DNA of 64,000 nt from Candidatus Auribacterota bacterium (GCA_023144635.1 JAGLFH010000030.1:82386-146385); one strand, 5' to 3'; shown: positions 33,793 through 44,448, numbered from the stretch's first letter. A program made the numbers and translations. Notes: generated by a model from the letters alone, not told the origin.

Positions 33793-35277
33793 TTACTGAC
33801 CGCTGACCAGTCTTAAAATATCGTTATACGAAACATATATTATAAGTCCAATAAGTATTGCAAATCCGCTTTTTTGGATAACTTCCATTGTTTTTAAAGC
33901 AAGAGGTTTTCTGCGGATCATCTCCAAAATTGAAAAAGCCATATGCCCTCCATCAAGAGCAGGAAACGGAAAATAATTTAAAAGACCAAGATGTAAACTT
34001 AAAACAGCTGTCAGCATCAATAGATCTACCAATTTTTTGTTAGCAGTATCGTTTACAATTTTAGCTATCATAATGGGCCCGCCAAGAGCCTGTTTTGTAA
34101 GGCGGCCCTGAAAAAGTGCCCCGAAAACTTTAACAATAAAAGCAGTCATTGATTTTATGCTATCCATACCCATTTGAATTGATTTAAATGGTGAATATAC
34201 ATATTTTTTTGATTCATCAAAACGCTCAACACCTATGATCCAATAGAATTGCTCATCTATCTTATCCTGACCTTTTTTCTTGACCTGCATAGTCTTTTTT
34301 GTAGCATGTAAAACTACAGCTTTTTTAGGCATTGGTTTTCCGCCTCTTTCCACATCTAGCCAGACAATTCGAGTGCTTCGTTGAGATTTTTTCTTTTTTA
34401 ATTCTGCGTTCCAGATTTTCTGCCACTCTTTAAATTGGGCAGCATCTGTTCCTTCTTTATTATCTTTAAGTATCCTGCTTATATCCTGCCAGAAGTGTAC
34501 TTTATGTTCTCCTATTGCAGTAATAATATCGCCTGTTTGCAGCTTTATAAAACTTGCAGGTTTTAATTTGGATACATCTTTGATCTTAGAAGTTAAAAAA
34601 GCATCAACACCAATAGTCTTATAATCAACCTTTTCACGGAAAAAATTTTCACCCTCTTCAGTTGCTATTTCAACATTAAAATTCATTACTTTTTTATCGC
34701 GTTCTACCTCAAGAGCAATAGTCTTTTCTGATTCATTGATCTCCAGCAAAATATCTGAAAAATTGCGTACTTTTTTATTATTTGCACTTATTACAACATC
34801 TCCGGAAAGTAGTCCTGCTTTTTCAGCTGTTGAACCTTTGTCAACAGGGCCTATTACAGGAGGGTAATCATAAATGCCTATCATCGGTATTAGAGCAAAT
34901 AGAACAAGTGCAAGCACAAAATTCATTAAAGGACCGCAAAAAGTTATTAAAAATCTCTTGAAGGGATGTTGACCGTAATAATCCTGCTTTGAAAGAGTCT
35001 TTTCTTTAGCTTCTTCTGGTTCTTCTCCGGACATTTTTACGTAACCGCCGATAGGAAACGCGCAAAGCTTGTATTCTGTTTCACCCTTTTTAAAACCAAA
35101 CAACTTTGGCCCCATTCCAAGAGCAAATTCTTCTACCTTAACGCCAAAAAACTTTGCCATAAAAAAATGCCCGAGCTCGTGTATGAAAACGACGACCCCA
35201 AAGACACCTACAAAAGCCAGAATAAACTTCATGCTTGATAAAAGCTTTCCTAAAATTACTGATTCTTCTGCACCCAC
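33793..35277 (-). CDS. rseP: Site-2 protease RseP
   Basis: A 494-residue intramembrane zinc metalloprotease that cleaves anti-sigma factors and signal peptides in the inner membrane. HELGH is at 33-37 and a C-terminal NYFPFPALDGGH region carries the LDG metal ligand. Two PDZ domains sit between (about 140-200 and 225-330). The start is unsettled: a GTG at 35277 has GGAGG upstream and overlaps dxr by 22 bases, while an ATG at 35232 fits the usual N-terminus. It is the last gene of uppS-cdsA-dxr-rseP. Confidence 0.95.
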   Translation of the reverse strand: MGAEESVILGKLLSSMKFILAFVGVFGVVVFIHELGHFFMAKFFGVKVEEFALGMGPKLFGFKKGETEYKLCAFPIGGYVKMSGEEPEEAKEKTLSKQDYYGQHPFKRFLITFCGPLMNFVLALVLFALIPMIGIYDYPPVIGPVDKGSTAEKAGLLSGDVVISANNKKVRNFSDILLEINESEKTIALEVERDKKVMNFNVEIATEEGENFFREKVDYKTIGVDAFLTSKIKDVSKLKPASFIKLQTGDIITAIGEHKVHFWQDISRILKDNKEGTDAAQFKEWQKIWNAELKKKKSQRSTRIVWLDVERGGKPMPKKAVVLHATKKTMQVKKKGQDKIDEQFYWIIGVERFDESKKYVYSPFKSIQMGMDSIKSMTAFIVKVFGALFQGRLTKQALGGPIMIAKIVNDTANKKLVDLLMLTAVLSLHLGLLNYFPFPALDGGHMAFSILEMIRRKPLALKTMEVIQKSGFAILIGLIIYVSYNDILRLVSGQ

Positions 35278-36413
35278 TTTATTGCCTCCAAACGCGCTTG
35301 CGTATCTGTTTTAATTATTTCTTCTAAAGTCAATTTTTCTTTCTGCTCAAAGTTCAGCATGATATTCTCTATCAAAATTGGTATTTTATCAAAGGTTATT
35401 TTTTTGTTAAGAAAGCTTTCCACTGCTATTTCATTTGCTGCATTCATCGCAGCAGGGTATATGTTTCCCATTTTAAGAGCTTTGTAAGCTGTATTAATTA
35501 GAGGGAATTTGTAGGTATCCGGTGTGAAAAAATTAAAAGACCCTATTTTTGCAAAATCCACTCTAGGAAAAGGATTTTTGATCCGGGTCGGATAGCCTAA
35601 AGCATATTGAATAGGTAAACGCATGTCAGCAATGCCCATCTGACCTATAATAGAACCATCTACAAACTGAACCATAGAATGAATAATGCTTTCAGGATGA
35701 ATAAGCACTTCTATATTTTCAGGTAAAACATCAAAAAGCCATCTTGCTTCTATTACTTCCAGACCCTTGTTCATCATTGTAGCTGAATCTATTGTAATCT
35801 TGCTTCCCATTGACCAGTTCGGATGTTTAAGAGCCTGCTGAGGAGTTATACTTTTAAAATTTTCCTTTTTTGTATGCAGGAAAGGGCCTCCGGAAGCCGT
35901 AAGTATTATTTTTTCAACGTGCTCTTTTTTCTCTCCCTGTAAGGATTGAAATATAGCGGAATGTTCGCTGTCTACTGGGAAAATATTATTTTTCAGCTCG
36001 GAGGCATAATTCTCATGAATATATTCTCCTGCGATCACAAGCACTTCTTTATTTGCAAGGGCAATGCGTTTGTTCTTTTTAATAGCTGCAATTGTCGGTT
36101 CAAGTCCTACTGCTCCTACAAGAGAAGAGACGACAATATCTACATCATCATCAGTTGCTATATCAATAAGTCCTTCTTTACCTGATAGAAGCATTATTCC
36201 ATCGGGTATGTTTTTTTTTGCAAAAACTAAGCTTTCCTCATTTGTAACAACTACTTTTTTAACATTAAACTCTACTGCCAGCTTAAACAATGATTCTGTG
36301 TTTGTATGAGTTTGAAGTGATTTTATACGGAATTTATCTTTATGATGTCTTATAACATCGATGGTACTCATACCGATAGATCCAGTTGCTCCTAAAATAC
36401 TGATTGTTTTCAT
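35256..36413 (-). CDS. dxr: 1-deoxy-D-xylulose 5-phosphate reductoisomerase
   Basis: A 385-residue enzyme, the second step of the MEP pathway (DXP to MEP with NADPH and a divalent metal). The Rossmann start ATGSIGMSTIDVI, the metal site DSEHSAIFQSL, the substrate loop LTASGGPF with GSKITIDSATMMNKGLE, and SIIHSMVQFVDGSIIGQ are all present. Length is standard. It precedes rseP (22-base overlap) and follows cdsA by 26 bases, the classical uppS-cdsA-dxr-rseP arrangement of many bacteria. A lone ispG is 8 kb away. Confidence 0.97.
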   Translation of the reverse strand: MKTISILGATGSIGMSTIDVIRHHKDKFRIKSLQTHTNTESLFKLAVEFNVKKVVVTNEESLVFAKKNIPDGIMLLSGKEGLIDIATDDDVDIVVSSLVGAVGLEPTIAAIKKNKRIALANKEVLVIAGEYIHENYASELKNNIFPVDSEHSAIFQSLQGEKKEHVEKIILTASGGPFLHTKKENFKSITPQQALKHPNWSMGSKITIDSATMMNKGLEVIEARWLFDVLPENIEVLIHPESIIHSMVQFVDGSIIGQMGIADMRLPIQYALGYPTRIKNPFPRVDFAKIGSFNFFTPDTYKFPLINTAYKALKMGNIYPAAMNAANEIAVESFLNKKITFDKIPILIENIMLNFEQKEKLTLEEIIKTDTQARLEAIKWVQKNQ

Positions 36414-36439
36414 TAAATTCCCTTTTTCCTGCTTTTTAT

Positions 36440-37279
36440 TTAAAATATTATTTCTTTCATAAAAAAGTATGTGACCGGAGCTGTAAAAAATATGCTGTCA
36501 AGAACATCAAGAATACCTCCAAGACCCGGAAACCGTGTACTGGAGTCTTTGACTTCCGCGTCTCGTTTTAAAAGGCTTTCTGCAAGATCACCAAGTTGAC
36601 CTATGATACCTATGACTATACCAAGAAGGATAGTATGTTTTATGCTTAAATCAGGCATAAAGAAATGTTTGAAAATTACAGACATTATTACTGAACCTGC
36701 AAAACCTCCAAGGGCCCCTTCAACTGTTTTGTTCGGGCTTATTCTCGGGCAAAGCTTAGTCTTCCCAAGAGATTTTCCACTGAAATATGCAAATGTATCT
36801 GCAGATTTAGTAGCAACAATAAGCAAAAGAAGATATTTTCTCCCGTCTACTCCTGGGAAATAATTGATCTTCAATATAAAACTTAGGAGCCATACAATAT
36901 AAAAAAAGCCCATAAAACTTACAGATATATCCAAAAGTGCTGAATTTTCATCCTTATTATATCTTTCCAAAAAATAAACCAGAAAAAAACCGGCAAAAAT
37001 ATAAAACAAAGCAAAGGTATCCATATTCATTTCAAAGCCATTACAACTTGATATATATACATACCAGATATAAATGACAGAGGAAATTACACCAAAAGCT
37101 TTAAGCGTTTTTGCACCTTTTTTTTCCATAAGATCAAAAAACTCTAGAAGTCCCATCACCGCAATAAACATTATTGCAAGCGGCATCAAAAACGAAAATA
37201 ATGCGCAGTGGCTTAAAAGGATGATCGTTAATACAAATACAGCCAGAAGAAAACCACTTAATGCTCTTTTTATCAACAT
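36440..37279 (-). CDS. cdsA: Phosphatidate cytidylyltransferase
   Basis: A 279-residue integral membrane enzyme that makes CDP-diacylglycerol from phosphatidate and CTP. The C-terminal signature is exact in form: SADTFAYFSGKSLGKTKLCP, RISPNKTVEGALGG, GDLAESLLKRDAEVKDSS and the final LGGILDVLDS. Seven to eight hydrophobic helices are seen. It lies three bases after uppS and 26 before dxr. The family is certain. Confidence 0.97.
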   Translation of the reverse strand: MLIKRALSGFLLAVFVLTIILLSHCALFSFLMPLAIMFIAVMGLLEFFDLMEKKGAKTLKAFGVISSVIYIWYVYISSCNGFEMNMDTFALFYIFAGFFLVYFLERYNKDENSALLDISVSFMGFFYIVWLLSFILKINYFPGVDGRKYLLLLIVATKSADTFAYFSGKSLGKTKLCPRISPNKTVEGALGGFAGSVIMSVIFKHFFMPDLSIKHTILLGIVIGIIGQLGDLAESLLKRDAEVKDSSTRFPGLGGILDVLDSIFFTAPVTYFFMKEIIF

Positions 37280-37282
37280 ATT

Positions 37283-38032
37283 CTATAACCCTCCAAAACG
37301 TCGTTTTCTTTGTTGAAAATCAATAATAGAATTGTAAAGATCTTTTTTTGAAAAATCAGGCCATAAGACATCTGTAAAATATAATTCGGCATATGATATC
37401 TGCCATAAAAGAAAATTACTTATTCGTCTTTCACCGCTTGTGCGTATTAAAAGCTCAGGATCTGTCACGCCGCTTGTATACAAAAACCTTTCAATATCTT
37501 CAGGCTGAATATTTGATAAGGAGTTCTTTTCAGATTCCTGTATTAATCTTGTCACAGCATAAGCTATTTCCTGACGGGAACCATAGTTTAAAGCTACAAA
37601 TACATTGAGGCTTCTACAATGAGAAGTTTTTTCAATAGTCTCAATTAGTGTTTTTTGAGGGCCAATTGGTATTTTTGAAATATCTCCTATTGTTTTTAAA
37701 CTAATATCATTTTTAAGCATCATTGCAGTTTCTTTTTTAAGAAATCGTGTCATTAAACTAAAAAGACCTGTTATCTCTTTCTGTGGTCTTCTCCAGTTTT
37801 CTGTAGAAAATGCATATAAAGTAAGGTTCTTAAGCCCGAGTTCTCTTGAAGCAGTAATTGTCCTCCTGATTGCTTCTGCACCTGCATGATGCCCCCTTAA
37901 ACGTGGAAATTTACGCTTTGAAGCCCATCTTCCATTGCCGTCCATAATTATAGCTATATGTTCAGGTAAAGGATTTTTCTTTATTTGAATAAGAAGGTTT
38001 TCTTCTAAAGCTTTTATCTCAGATTTTTTCAT
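37283..38032 (-). CDS. uppS: Undecaprenyl diphosphate synthase
   Basis: A 249-residue cis-prenyltransferase making the C55 carrier lipid for peptidoglycan and O-antigen. Motifs: HIAIIMDGNGRWAS with the catalytic Asp, RGHHAGAEAIRR, FSTENWRRP, and the C-terminal DPELLIRTSGERRISNFLLWQ followed by YAELYFTDVLWPDF. Length is standard. It heads the lipid operon, 60 bases behind a receiver gene that runs in the same direction. Confidence 0.97.
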   Translation of the reverse strand: MKKSEIKALEENLLIQIKKNPLPEHIAIIMDGNGRWASKRKFPRLRGHHAGAEAIRRTITASRELGLKNLTLYAFSTENWRRPQKEITGLFSLMTRFLKKETAMMLKNDISLKTIGDISKIPIGPQKTLIETIEKTSHCRSLNVFVALNYGSRQEIAYAVTRLIQESEKNSLSNIQPEDIERFLYTSGVTDPELLIRTSGERRISNFLLWQISYAELYFTDVLWPDFSKKDLYNSIIDFQQRKRRFGGL

Positions 38033-38092
38033 GGTATATATTTTATTTAAATGTGTTTATGAAATATTAAGGTCAGCGATGGTTAATAACTT

Positions 38093-38467
38093 TTATTTCT
38101 TCTTGCCGAGAAGATCTTCAATGACTTCCAGAAGCTCTTCAGACTTGAACGGTTTTTTTATATATGCATCTGCTCCTGCCTCTTCTCCCTGCCGCCTGTC
38201 TGATTCCTGAGCACGGGCAGTGAGCATAATTATAGGTATGTGAAAGAATTTTTTATCGCGCTTTAAAAGACCGCAAACTGTAAATCCGTTCATTTTTGGG
38301 AGCATAAGATCAAGTATTATCAGATCAGGGCTTTCTTTTCTTGCAAGATCGAGCGCTTCCTGACCATCATTGCCGGTGACAATTTCATAACCGCTTTGCT
38401 TAAGGCGGTGGGATAACATGAAAATTATATTTGGTTCATCATCTATTAGAAGTATTTTTTCTGGCAT
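38093..38467 (-). CDS. Stand-alone receiver (CheY-like) protein
   Basis: A 124-residue single receiver domain: acid pair DDE at 9-11, phosphoacceptor Asp53 in IILDLMLP, Thr in IMLTARA and Lys in IKKPF. No output domain is attached, so it signals by binding a partner. It lies four bases after the second receiver gene; both follow a hybrid kinase, forming a likely phosphorelay. Confidence 0.93.
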   Translation of the reverse strand: MPEKILLIDDEPNIIFMLSHRLKQSGYEIVTGNDGQEALDLARKESPDLIILDLMLPKMNGFTVCGLLKRDKKFFHIPIIMLTARAQESDRRQGEEAGADAYIKKPFKSEELLEVIEDLLGKKK

Positions 38468-38471
38468 TTAT

Positions 38472-38870
38472 CTATTCCTCCCTCTGTTCAAACTCTCTGA
38501 TGTCTTCCAGTGTCCTTTTAATTTTCTCTAGCAATTCATTTGCATCAAACGGTTTTGTGATATGACATTCTCCGCCACAATCGTATTCTTCCATTTTTTC
38601 TTCTATACTGTCTTTGGCTGTTAAAAAAATAACAGGTATCTTTGCTGTTGATTCATGTTCTTTTAAGCGAAGGCATACTTCTTTTCCATTTATATCAGGA
38701 AGCATTACGTCAAGAATTATAAGATCCGGAGAGCCGGTTTTAGCCGCTTCAAGGCCGTCAAGGCCATTTGAAACTGCTATTACCTCGTAGCCGTTTGCTT
38801 TTAAGCGGTTTTTTATCATATTAAGAATATGATCTTCATCATCTATAACTAGAATTTTTTTGCCGTTCAT
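38472..38870 (-). CDS. Stand-alone receiver (CheY-like) protein
   Basis: A 132-residue receiver domain with acid residues DDED near 10-13, phosphoacceptor Asp54 in IILDVMLP, Thr in IFLTAKD and Lys in ITKPF. The C-terminal helix extends into KIKRTLEDIREFEQREE. Two such proteins in a row suggest separate targets or a cascade. It is 84 bases from the hybrid kinase gene on the same strand. Confidence 0.93.
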   Translation of the reverse strand: MNGKKILVIDDEDHILNMIKNRLKANGYEVIAVSNGLDGLEAAKTGSPDLIILDVMLPDINGKEVCLRLKEHESTAKIPVIFLTAKDSIEEKMEEYDCGGECHITKPFDANELLEKIKRTLEDIREFEQREE

Positions 38871-38954
38871 ATTAATAAAACCTTCTATATTCAGTTTTAT
38901 ATTTATAATATCATAAAGGGTAGTTTATACAATTAGTCTTTAAAAGACCACAAA

Positions 38955-41219
38955 TTAAGCGTTTTCAACAAGTAGCCGATTAATGCTTTCAAAAAGAAGG
39001 CTGTCATCAACAGGTTTTGAAAGAACAGGTATGCTTTCAAACTCAAAAGCATCAAGCTTTTCACTATCTACAGGAAATCCAGATAAAATTATAACAGGAA
39101 TATCTGCCGTCAAAGGATCTGTCTTAAGTCTTCCTATTACTTCATAGCCATTCATAACTGGCATATTCATATCCAATAAGATTAGATCAGGAGTCTTTTC
39201 CTTTATAATATCAAGAGCTTTTTGGCCGTCTTCCGCTAAAGTAATGTTTGCATATCCTTTGCTTTGAAGTTTCATTTTCATAAGTTCTGTGAGGAACTTT
39301 TCATCATCAACCACCATGATGCCTATCTTACTAATATCCAGATCAGTACTTATAGTCTCAGACTTTGCTTTTTCAATAATGTCACTAGCATATTTTTCCT
39401 CATCCGGATAAATGCTTATTCCCCATTTCAGTTTTATAATATCTTGCAGATTATTATTTTCCAAATAATCGTCTACTGCTTTTTTCATTCGTTTTGTGAC
39501 CGTTTGGCCTCCCTGTTTATCTGAACCAATAAGAAAAACTGAAATTCCGTCATGAAGTGATAATACTGTATCGTCAGAAGAGCGGTACAAACTTTTTTGA
39601 ACAATATTTTTTATGTCGTGAAATATAACCGAATGCAATCTTTCCTTTTCTATTTTTTCTTGCACTTTTTCGAACTCGATTATTTGAGCTAAAATAAAGA
39701 CCATTTTTGTCTCTTTACTTGCAGCTATGTTGATCTTATTGCGAAGGTATTCTTCAAGTATTACCTGTTCTGGTAATTTTGGTATAGTAAAGAAAAATGT
39801 AGTGCCTTTTCCAACTTCGGATTCTGCCCATATATGACCGCCGTGTTTTTCGACAAAACCCTTTGAAATAGGAAGCCCTAATCCTGTTCCTTTTATGCCT
39901 GGTCCGTCTGTGCGGTTTACCTGAACAAATTTATCAAATATTTTAGGTAGATCGTTTTTATTTATACCTACTCCGGTGTCATTTATTGAGATAGTTACGT
40001 TTAACTCCCCATCTATGGCCTTAACAGTGATAACACCTCCATCATAAGTAAATTTATAAGCATTGGAAATTAGATTTGTAATTACCTGCGTTATCTTGCC
40101 GGGATCAAGAAATAATTTTATATTTTTTTCAGGAAGCTCATTCCTTAAATTGATCTCTTTTTTTAAAAAACCGTTGAAACGTGGTAATATTCTTAATATA
40201 AGTTCTGTTAAATTGACCATTTCTTTTTTAAGTTCAAGCCTTCCTGATTCTATTTTTGAAATATCCAAAAGTTCATCTATTATCTGCTGCAGGCGGTCAA
40301 TATCTTCTAAAATTATGTTTAAAAACTGTGTCTGTTCTTCCGTTGTGTCACCTAAAAGGCCATCAAGAAACTGAGAAACACCTTCCCTGATAGATGTTAG
40401 CGGAGTACGAAGTTCATGCGATACAGCACTTACAAATTCATCTTTTAATTTGTCAACTCTTTTGCGTTCAGTAATATCACGGTATATACCCTGGACGATC
40501 ATTCTTCCTTGCACATCTGAAACACTGGAACTTATTTCTACTGGTATTAATCTAGCGTCTGAGTGAACGACATTAAGGTTTGTAACAACGGAATGACCTT
40601 TACCTACTTGTTCAAGAAAAAGCTTTTTATAAAACAGCTCCTCTTCTTTTGGATGTATTCCGGTATGATGCATACCGATAATATTATCAAGAGGTATGCC
40701 TAAAAGTTCTTCTGCTTTTCGGTTAGCATCAATAATAAATCCTGTTTCTGCATCAGCTGTAATTATGGCATCATTTGCCGTTTCTATAATACGGCAGTAT
40801 TTTTTTTCTGATTCTTTGAGGGCTATTTCCAAACGATGTCTTTCAATAGAATATTGTATTGAATGTACAAGATGATTACTATCAACAGAGCCCTTTACAA
40901 GATAGTCCTGTGCTCCTTTTCTTATTGCTTTTACTGCAAGCTGTTCGTCATCAAGGCCTGTAAGAACAATGATAGGTATTTCTGGAGACTGAGCATATAA
41001 CCATATAAAAGCTTCTATTCCGCTTGCATCTGGCAGTACAAAATCAAGCAGGACAATATCAAAGTTATTATTTTTCAGGATTTCTATAGCTTCTTTTAAG
41101 CTGATGACATGCGTAATATTAACTTCGATGTTTTTTGCATCAGTTAATAGCTTTCTTAATATCCTGGCATCTAAGTTACTGTCTTCAACTAATAGTATTT
41201 GAATAGGTTTGTTATCCAT
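38955..41219 (-). CDS. Hybrid sensor histidine kinase, REC-PAS-HisKA-HATPase-REC
   Basis: A 754-residue cytoplasmic kinase with receivers at both ends. The N-terminal REC has Asp59 (VLLDFVLPD). A PAS domain follows at about 140-255, then HisKA with His268 (SAVSHELRTPLTS), and HATPase at about 375-485 (NLISNAYKFT, DTGVGINKNDLP, GTGLGLPISKG). After a linker (a second half-domain of unclear type), a C-terminal REC has its Asp in LILLDMNMP. No membrane helix is seen. The ATG at 41219 avoids an 86-base overlap with the glycosyltransferase gene. It probably feeds the two receivers downstream. Confidence 0.92.
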   Translation of the reverse strand: MDNKPIQILLVEDSNLDARILRKLLTDAKNIEVNITHVISLKEAIEILKNNNFDIVLLDFVLPDASGIEAFIWLYAQSPEIPIIVLTGLDDEQLAVKAIRKGAQDYLVKGSVDSNHLVHSIQYSIERHRLEIALKESEKKYCRIIETANDAIITADAETGFIIDANRKAEELLGIPLDNIIGMHHTGIHPKEEELFYKKLFLEQVGKGHSVVTNLNVVHSDARLIPVEISSSVSDVQGRMIVQGIYRDITERKRVDKLKDEFVSAVSHELRTPLTSIREGVSQFLDGLLGDTTEEQTQFLNIILEDIDRLQQIIDELLDISKIESGRLELKKEMVNLTELILRILPRFNGFLKKEINLRNELPEKNIKLFLDPGKITQVITNLISNAYKFTYDGGVITVKAIDGELNVTISINDTGVGINKNDLPKIFDKFVQVNRTDGPGIKGTGLGLPISKGFVEKHGGHIWAESEVGKGTTFFFTIPKLPEQVILEEYLRNKINIAASKETKMVFILAQIIEFEKVQEKIEKERLHSVIFHDIKNIVQKSLYRSSDDTVLSLHDGISVFLIGSDKQGGQTVTKRMKKAVDDYLENNNLQDIIKLKWGISIYPDEEKYASDIIEKAKSETISTDLDISKIGIMVVDDEKFLTELMKMKLQSKGYANITLAEDGQKALDIIKEKTPDLILLDMNMPVMNGYEVIGRLKTDPLTADIPVIILSGFPVDSEKLDAFEFESIPVLSKPVDDSLLFESINRLLVENA

Positions 41220-41232
41220 ATAAAGACTTTTT

Positions 41233-42021
41233 TTAAACTGATTCTGTTTCAGATTTATGAATAAAATCACCGGGGAAAACATTGTATTTGAAAATTGCAT
41301 AAATGGCGTGAAAACCATCTTTCCATGTTATTTTTTTCCCCTGCTCATATGTTCTTCCTGAATAAGAAATTGGTACTTCATATATTCTAGCTTTTATCTT
41401 TGCGAGTTTTGCTGTAACTTCAGGCTCAAAACCAAAACGATTCGATTTAAGTTTTATTTTTTTTATTATATTTGACTTGAAAGCTTTATAACAGGTTTCC
41501 ATATCAGACATATTAAGGTCTGTAAAAATATTTGAAAAAAGTGTAAGAAAAGTGTTTCCTACTGTATGCCAAAAATAAAGAACTCGCCTTGTCTCACCAA
41601 GAAACCGGCTGCCATATACTACATCAGCTCTTCCGTCAGTAATAGGTTGTAATAGTTTTTTGTATTCAAACGGATTATATTCAAGGTCAGCATCCTGTAT
41701 TAAAATAATATCTCCGGTACTTTTCTCTATCCCTTTTCTAATAGAATAACCTTTACCACTGTTATTATCGTTTTTTAAAAAAACAAATTCCGGTTCACTG
41801 TATTTCTGATCATTTGATGATGTGGTTTTCCCTAAAAATATTTTTTTCCGGTCTTTTTTTAGATCTTCGATAATTTTACCGGTATTATCCGTTGAGCAGT
41901 CATCTATGATAATTATCTCCTTACATAGTCCCTCTAGAGGAGCCGCAATAACTCTGGAAAGTATCTCAAGTAGTGTTTCTTCCTCATTATAGGCCGGTAT
42001 TATAATAGAAAGCTTTTTCAT
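41233..42021 (-). CDS. Family 2 glycosyltransferase, dolichyl-phosphate-mannose-synthase-like
   Basis: A 262-residue GT2 enzyme with a GT-A fold: SIIIPAYNEEETLLE, IIIDDCSTDNTG, NNSGKGYSIRKGIEKSTGDIILIQDADLEYNP (DxD-like Asp-Ala-Asp). The length and the C-terminus (no large membrane part) match DPM1/polyprenol-phosphate sugar transferases. It would transfer a sugar from a nucleotide donor to a lipid phosphate at the inner membrane. It is followed after 13 bases by the hybrid kinase gene, an odd partner. Confidence 0.9.
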   Translation of the reverse strand: MKKLSIIIPAYNEEETLLEILSRVIAAPLEGLCKEIIIIDDCSTDNTGKIIEDLKKDRKKIFLGKTTSSNDQKYSEPEFVFLKNDNNSGKGYSIRKGIEKSTGDIILIQDADLEYNPFEYKKLLQPITDGRADVVYGSRFLGETRRVLYFWHTVGNTFLTLFSNIFTDLNMSDMETCYKAFKSNIIKKIKLKSNRFGFEPEVTAKLAKIKARIYEVPISYSGRTYEQGKKITWKDGFHAIYAIFKYNVFPGDFIHKSETESV

Positions 42022-42348
42022 GTTTTAAACTACTCCTTTTGACAAAAAAGTATAGCATAACAATTATTTAGTAACAAGATGGAAAGGGAGAAAATATAGA
42101 CCACATAAAAAATAAACATAAAAATTTTAAGTGTTTGGGTAAACTTTGTCAAAAGGCTTAATTTGAAATGGTTTTTAGAATTTAGTATTCAGAGTTTAAT
42201 CAGCATTATTTTCTTGACAATAAATTTAAAAAGTATAATATGTGCGCCTCTGAAGGTTCTTTTTAATATATTTATAATACTTATATCAAAAATTTATATT
42301 AAATATTTAATTTACTAAAAGATTTATTATTTTCAGGAGGAATTAAAA
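42022..42348. other. fusA/glycosyltransferase divergent region
   Basis: A 327-base gap between two diverging genes. Apart from the fusA promoter at 42214-42241 and the GGAGGAATT ribosome binding site before fusA, I see no gene or strong repeat in it. Confidence 0.5.
42214..42241 (+). promoter_or_regulatory. Sigma-70 promoter of fusA
   Basis: TTGACA (42214-42219) is followed after 16 bases by TAATAT (42236-42241), within a TATAATAT stretch. It lies about 110 bases before the fusA ATG. It is the best promoter match in this gap. Confidence 0.65.
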
Positions 42349-44448
42349 ATGACAAGGTTTATTGATTTAAAAAGAGTAAGAAATATAGGCATTATGGCTC
42401 ATATTGATGCTGGGAAAACTACGCTTACAGAACGAATACTTTTTTACACCGGACGTTCCCATAAAATAGGAGAAGTGCATGATGGTGCGGCCCAAATGGA
42501 CTGGATGAAACAGGAACAGGAAAGAGGAATAACGATTACCTCAGCTGCTACAACATGTTACTGGAAAGAAAACCGCATTAACATAATAGATACTCCGGGA
42601 CACGTTGATTTTACGGTTGAAGTTGAGCGGAGCCTTCGTGTGCTTGACGGTGCAGTAGCAGTTTTCTGCGCAGTCGGTGGTGTTGAACCTCAATCAGAAA
42701 CAGTTTGGAGGCAGTCAGATAAGTATAAGGTGCCCAAGATGGCTTTTATAAATAAAATGGATCGTATGGGAGCTGATTTTTTCAGTGTACTAAAGAATAT
42801 TGAAGAAGATTTACAGGCAAATGCGATTCCTTTGCAAATACCTATTGGAGCGGAAGATACTTTTCGCGGCATCATTGATCTTATGGAGATGAAAGCCTAT
42901 ATCTACGATGATGAGTCTTATGGAAAAAATTTCCACATTGAAGATATTCCGGATGACTATAAGGAAATAGCAGAGAAATATCACCATATCATGGTAGAAA
43001 AAGCAGTTGAACTTGATGATACTTTAACTGAAAAATATCTTGAATCTGAAGATTCTGTAACAAAAGAAGATCTTATGAGAGTCATCCGTATGGGAACAAT
43101 AAATAATGCTATCGTTCCTGTGCTTTGCGGATCTGCTTTTAAGAACAAAGGTGTGCAAAAACTGCTTGATGCTGTAACGTTCTATCTTCCAGCACCGGTG
43201 GATATTGCACCTGTTGTAGGCACTCACCCTGATGATCCTGAAAAGAAAGTAGAAAGAAAACCAAACGATACAGATCCATTTGCAGCGCTTGCATTCAAGG
43301 TGCAGACCGATCCGCATATGGGAAAGCTAGTATATTTTCGTGTTTATTCAGGTACCCTTAAAGCCGGATCTTATATTCAAAATGCTACAAAAGGAAAAAG
43401 AGAGCGCATCGGAAGAATACTTCAGATGCATGCAAATAAAAGAGAAAGCCGTGAAGACCTTTTTGCTGGTGACATTGCAGCTGCCATAGGGCTTGACCAT
43501 ACAACTACAGGAGATACCCTTTGTGATCAGGAAAACCCTGTTATATTAGAAGCCATAGAATTTCCTGCTCCGGTAATGTCTGTAAGTATTACGCCGCAGA
43601 GCAGAGGTGATCAGGATAAACTTTCTCGTGGACTAGTAAAGCTTGCAGAAGAGGATCCTACTTTTTCTATACATACAGACCAGGAGACAAATGAGACTAT
43701 CCTTTCCGGTATGGGCGAGCTTCATCTTGAGATTATTGTTGATCGTCTGAAGCATGAGTTCAGTGTTGAGGGTGTAGTCGGTAGGCCTCAGGTAGCATAT
43801 CGCGAAACAATACTTGAATCAAAAGAAGAAGAATATAAACACATCAAACAATCTGGCGGTAGGGGACAATATGGCCATGTTGTTATGGAGGTTATACCAA
43901 CAGCTCCAGGCGAAGGATTTGAATTTGAAAATAATATAAAAGGTGGAGATATACCGAGAGAATATATTCCTGCTGTTGAAAAAGGTGTTATTGAAGCCAT
44001 GAAGCGTGGAATTTACGCAGGCTTTCCGGTTGTTGATGTAAAAGTAAGACTTTTTGACGGTTCTTATCATGATGTTGATTCATCTGAACTTGCTTTTAAA
44101 CTGGCAGGTTTAGAGTGTTTTAAAAAAGCTTTTATGAAGTGTTCACCGATCCTTCTTGAACCTTATATGTCTGTTGAAGTAACAACACCTGAAGAACATG
44201 TTGGTGATGTGGTAGGTGATATATGTTCTAGAAGAGGAAAAATACTTGGAATGGAAGTAAAAGGTAACCTGCAGGTAATCTCTGCTGAAACACCACTTTC
44301 CGAGATGTTCGGATATGCAACTGCTATCCGGTCGCTTTCAAGCGGACGTGCCAATTATTCTATGCATTTTGAAAAATATGTAGAAGTTCCATTTCAAACA
44401 GCTGAGAAAGTCATAGAAGAAAAGAAGAAAAAGAAAGAAAAAAAGTAA
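42349..44448 (+). CDS. fusA: Elongation factor G
   Basis: A 699-residue translational GTPase for ribosomal translocation and, with RRF, recycling. G1 AHIDAGKTT (about 17-25), switch regions [11 protein letters not shown]3 [10 protein letters not shown]4 NKMD, G5 GSAFKN. Domains II-V follow with the domain IV signature ([10 protein letters not shown], near 505). Length is normal. A CAGGAGGAATT ribosome binding site is ideal. It stands apart from the ribosomal protein operons, and no rpsL/rpsG is seen here. The C-terminus is Lys-rich (EKKKKKEKK). A second EF-G paralogue cannot be excluded elsewhere. Confidence 0.98.
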   Translation: MTRFIDLKRVRNIGIMAHIDAGKTTLTERILFYTGRSHKIGEVHDGAAQMDWMKQEQERGITITSAATTCYWKENRINIIDTPGHVDFTVEVERSLRVLDGAVAVFCAVGGVEPQSETVWRQSDKYKVPKMAFINKMDRMGADFFSVLKNIEEDLQANAIPLQIPIGAEDTFRGIIDLMEMKAYIYDDESYGKNFHIEDIPDDYKEIAEKYHHIMVEKAVELDDTLTEKYLESEDSVTKEDLMRVIRMGTINNAIVPVLCGSAFKNKGVQKLLDAVTFYLPAPVDIAPVVGTHPDDPEKKVERKPNDTDPFAALAFKVQTDPHMGKLVYFRVYSGTLKAGSYIQNATKGKRERIGRILQMHANKRESREDLFAGDIAAAIGLDHTTTGDTLCDQENPVILEAIEFPAPVMSVSITPQSRGDQDKLSRGLVKLAEEDPTFSIHTDQETNETILSGMGELHLEIIVDRLKHEFSVEGVVGRPQVAYRETILESKEEEYKHIKQSGGRGQYGHVVMEVIPTAPGEGFEFENNIKGGDIPREYIPAVEKGVIEAMKRGIYAGFPVVDVKVRLFDGSYHDVDSSELAFKLAGLECFKKAFMKCSPILLEPYMSVEVTTPEEHVGDVVGDICSRRGKILGMEVKGNLQVISAETPLSEMFGYATAIRSLSSGRANYSMHFEKYVEVPFQTAEKVIEEKKKKKEKK

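Noticed and set aside
33601-33816. 71-codon plus-strand frame near rseP
   Set aside because: It starts in repeat-like intergenic DNA, translates the IS-like hairpin, and shows no known motif or ribosome binding site.
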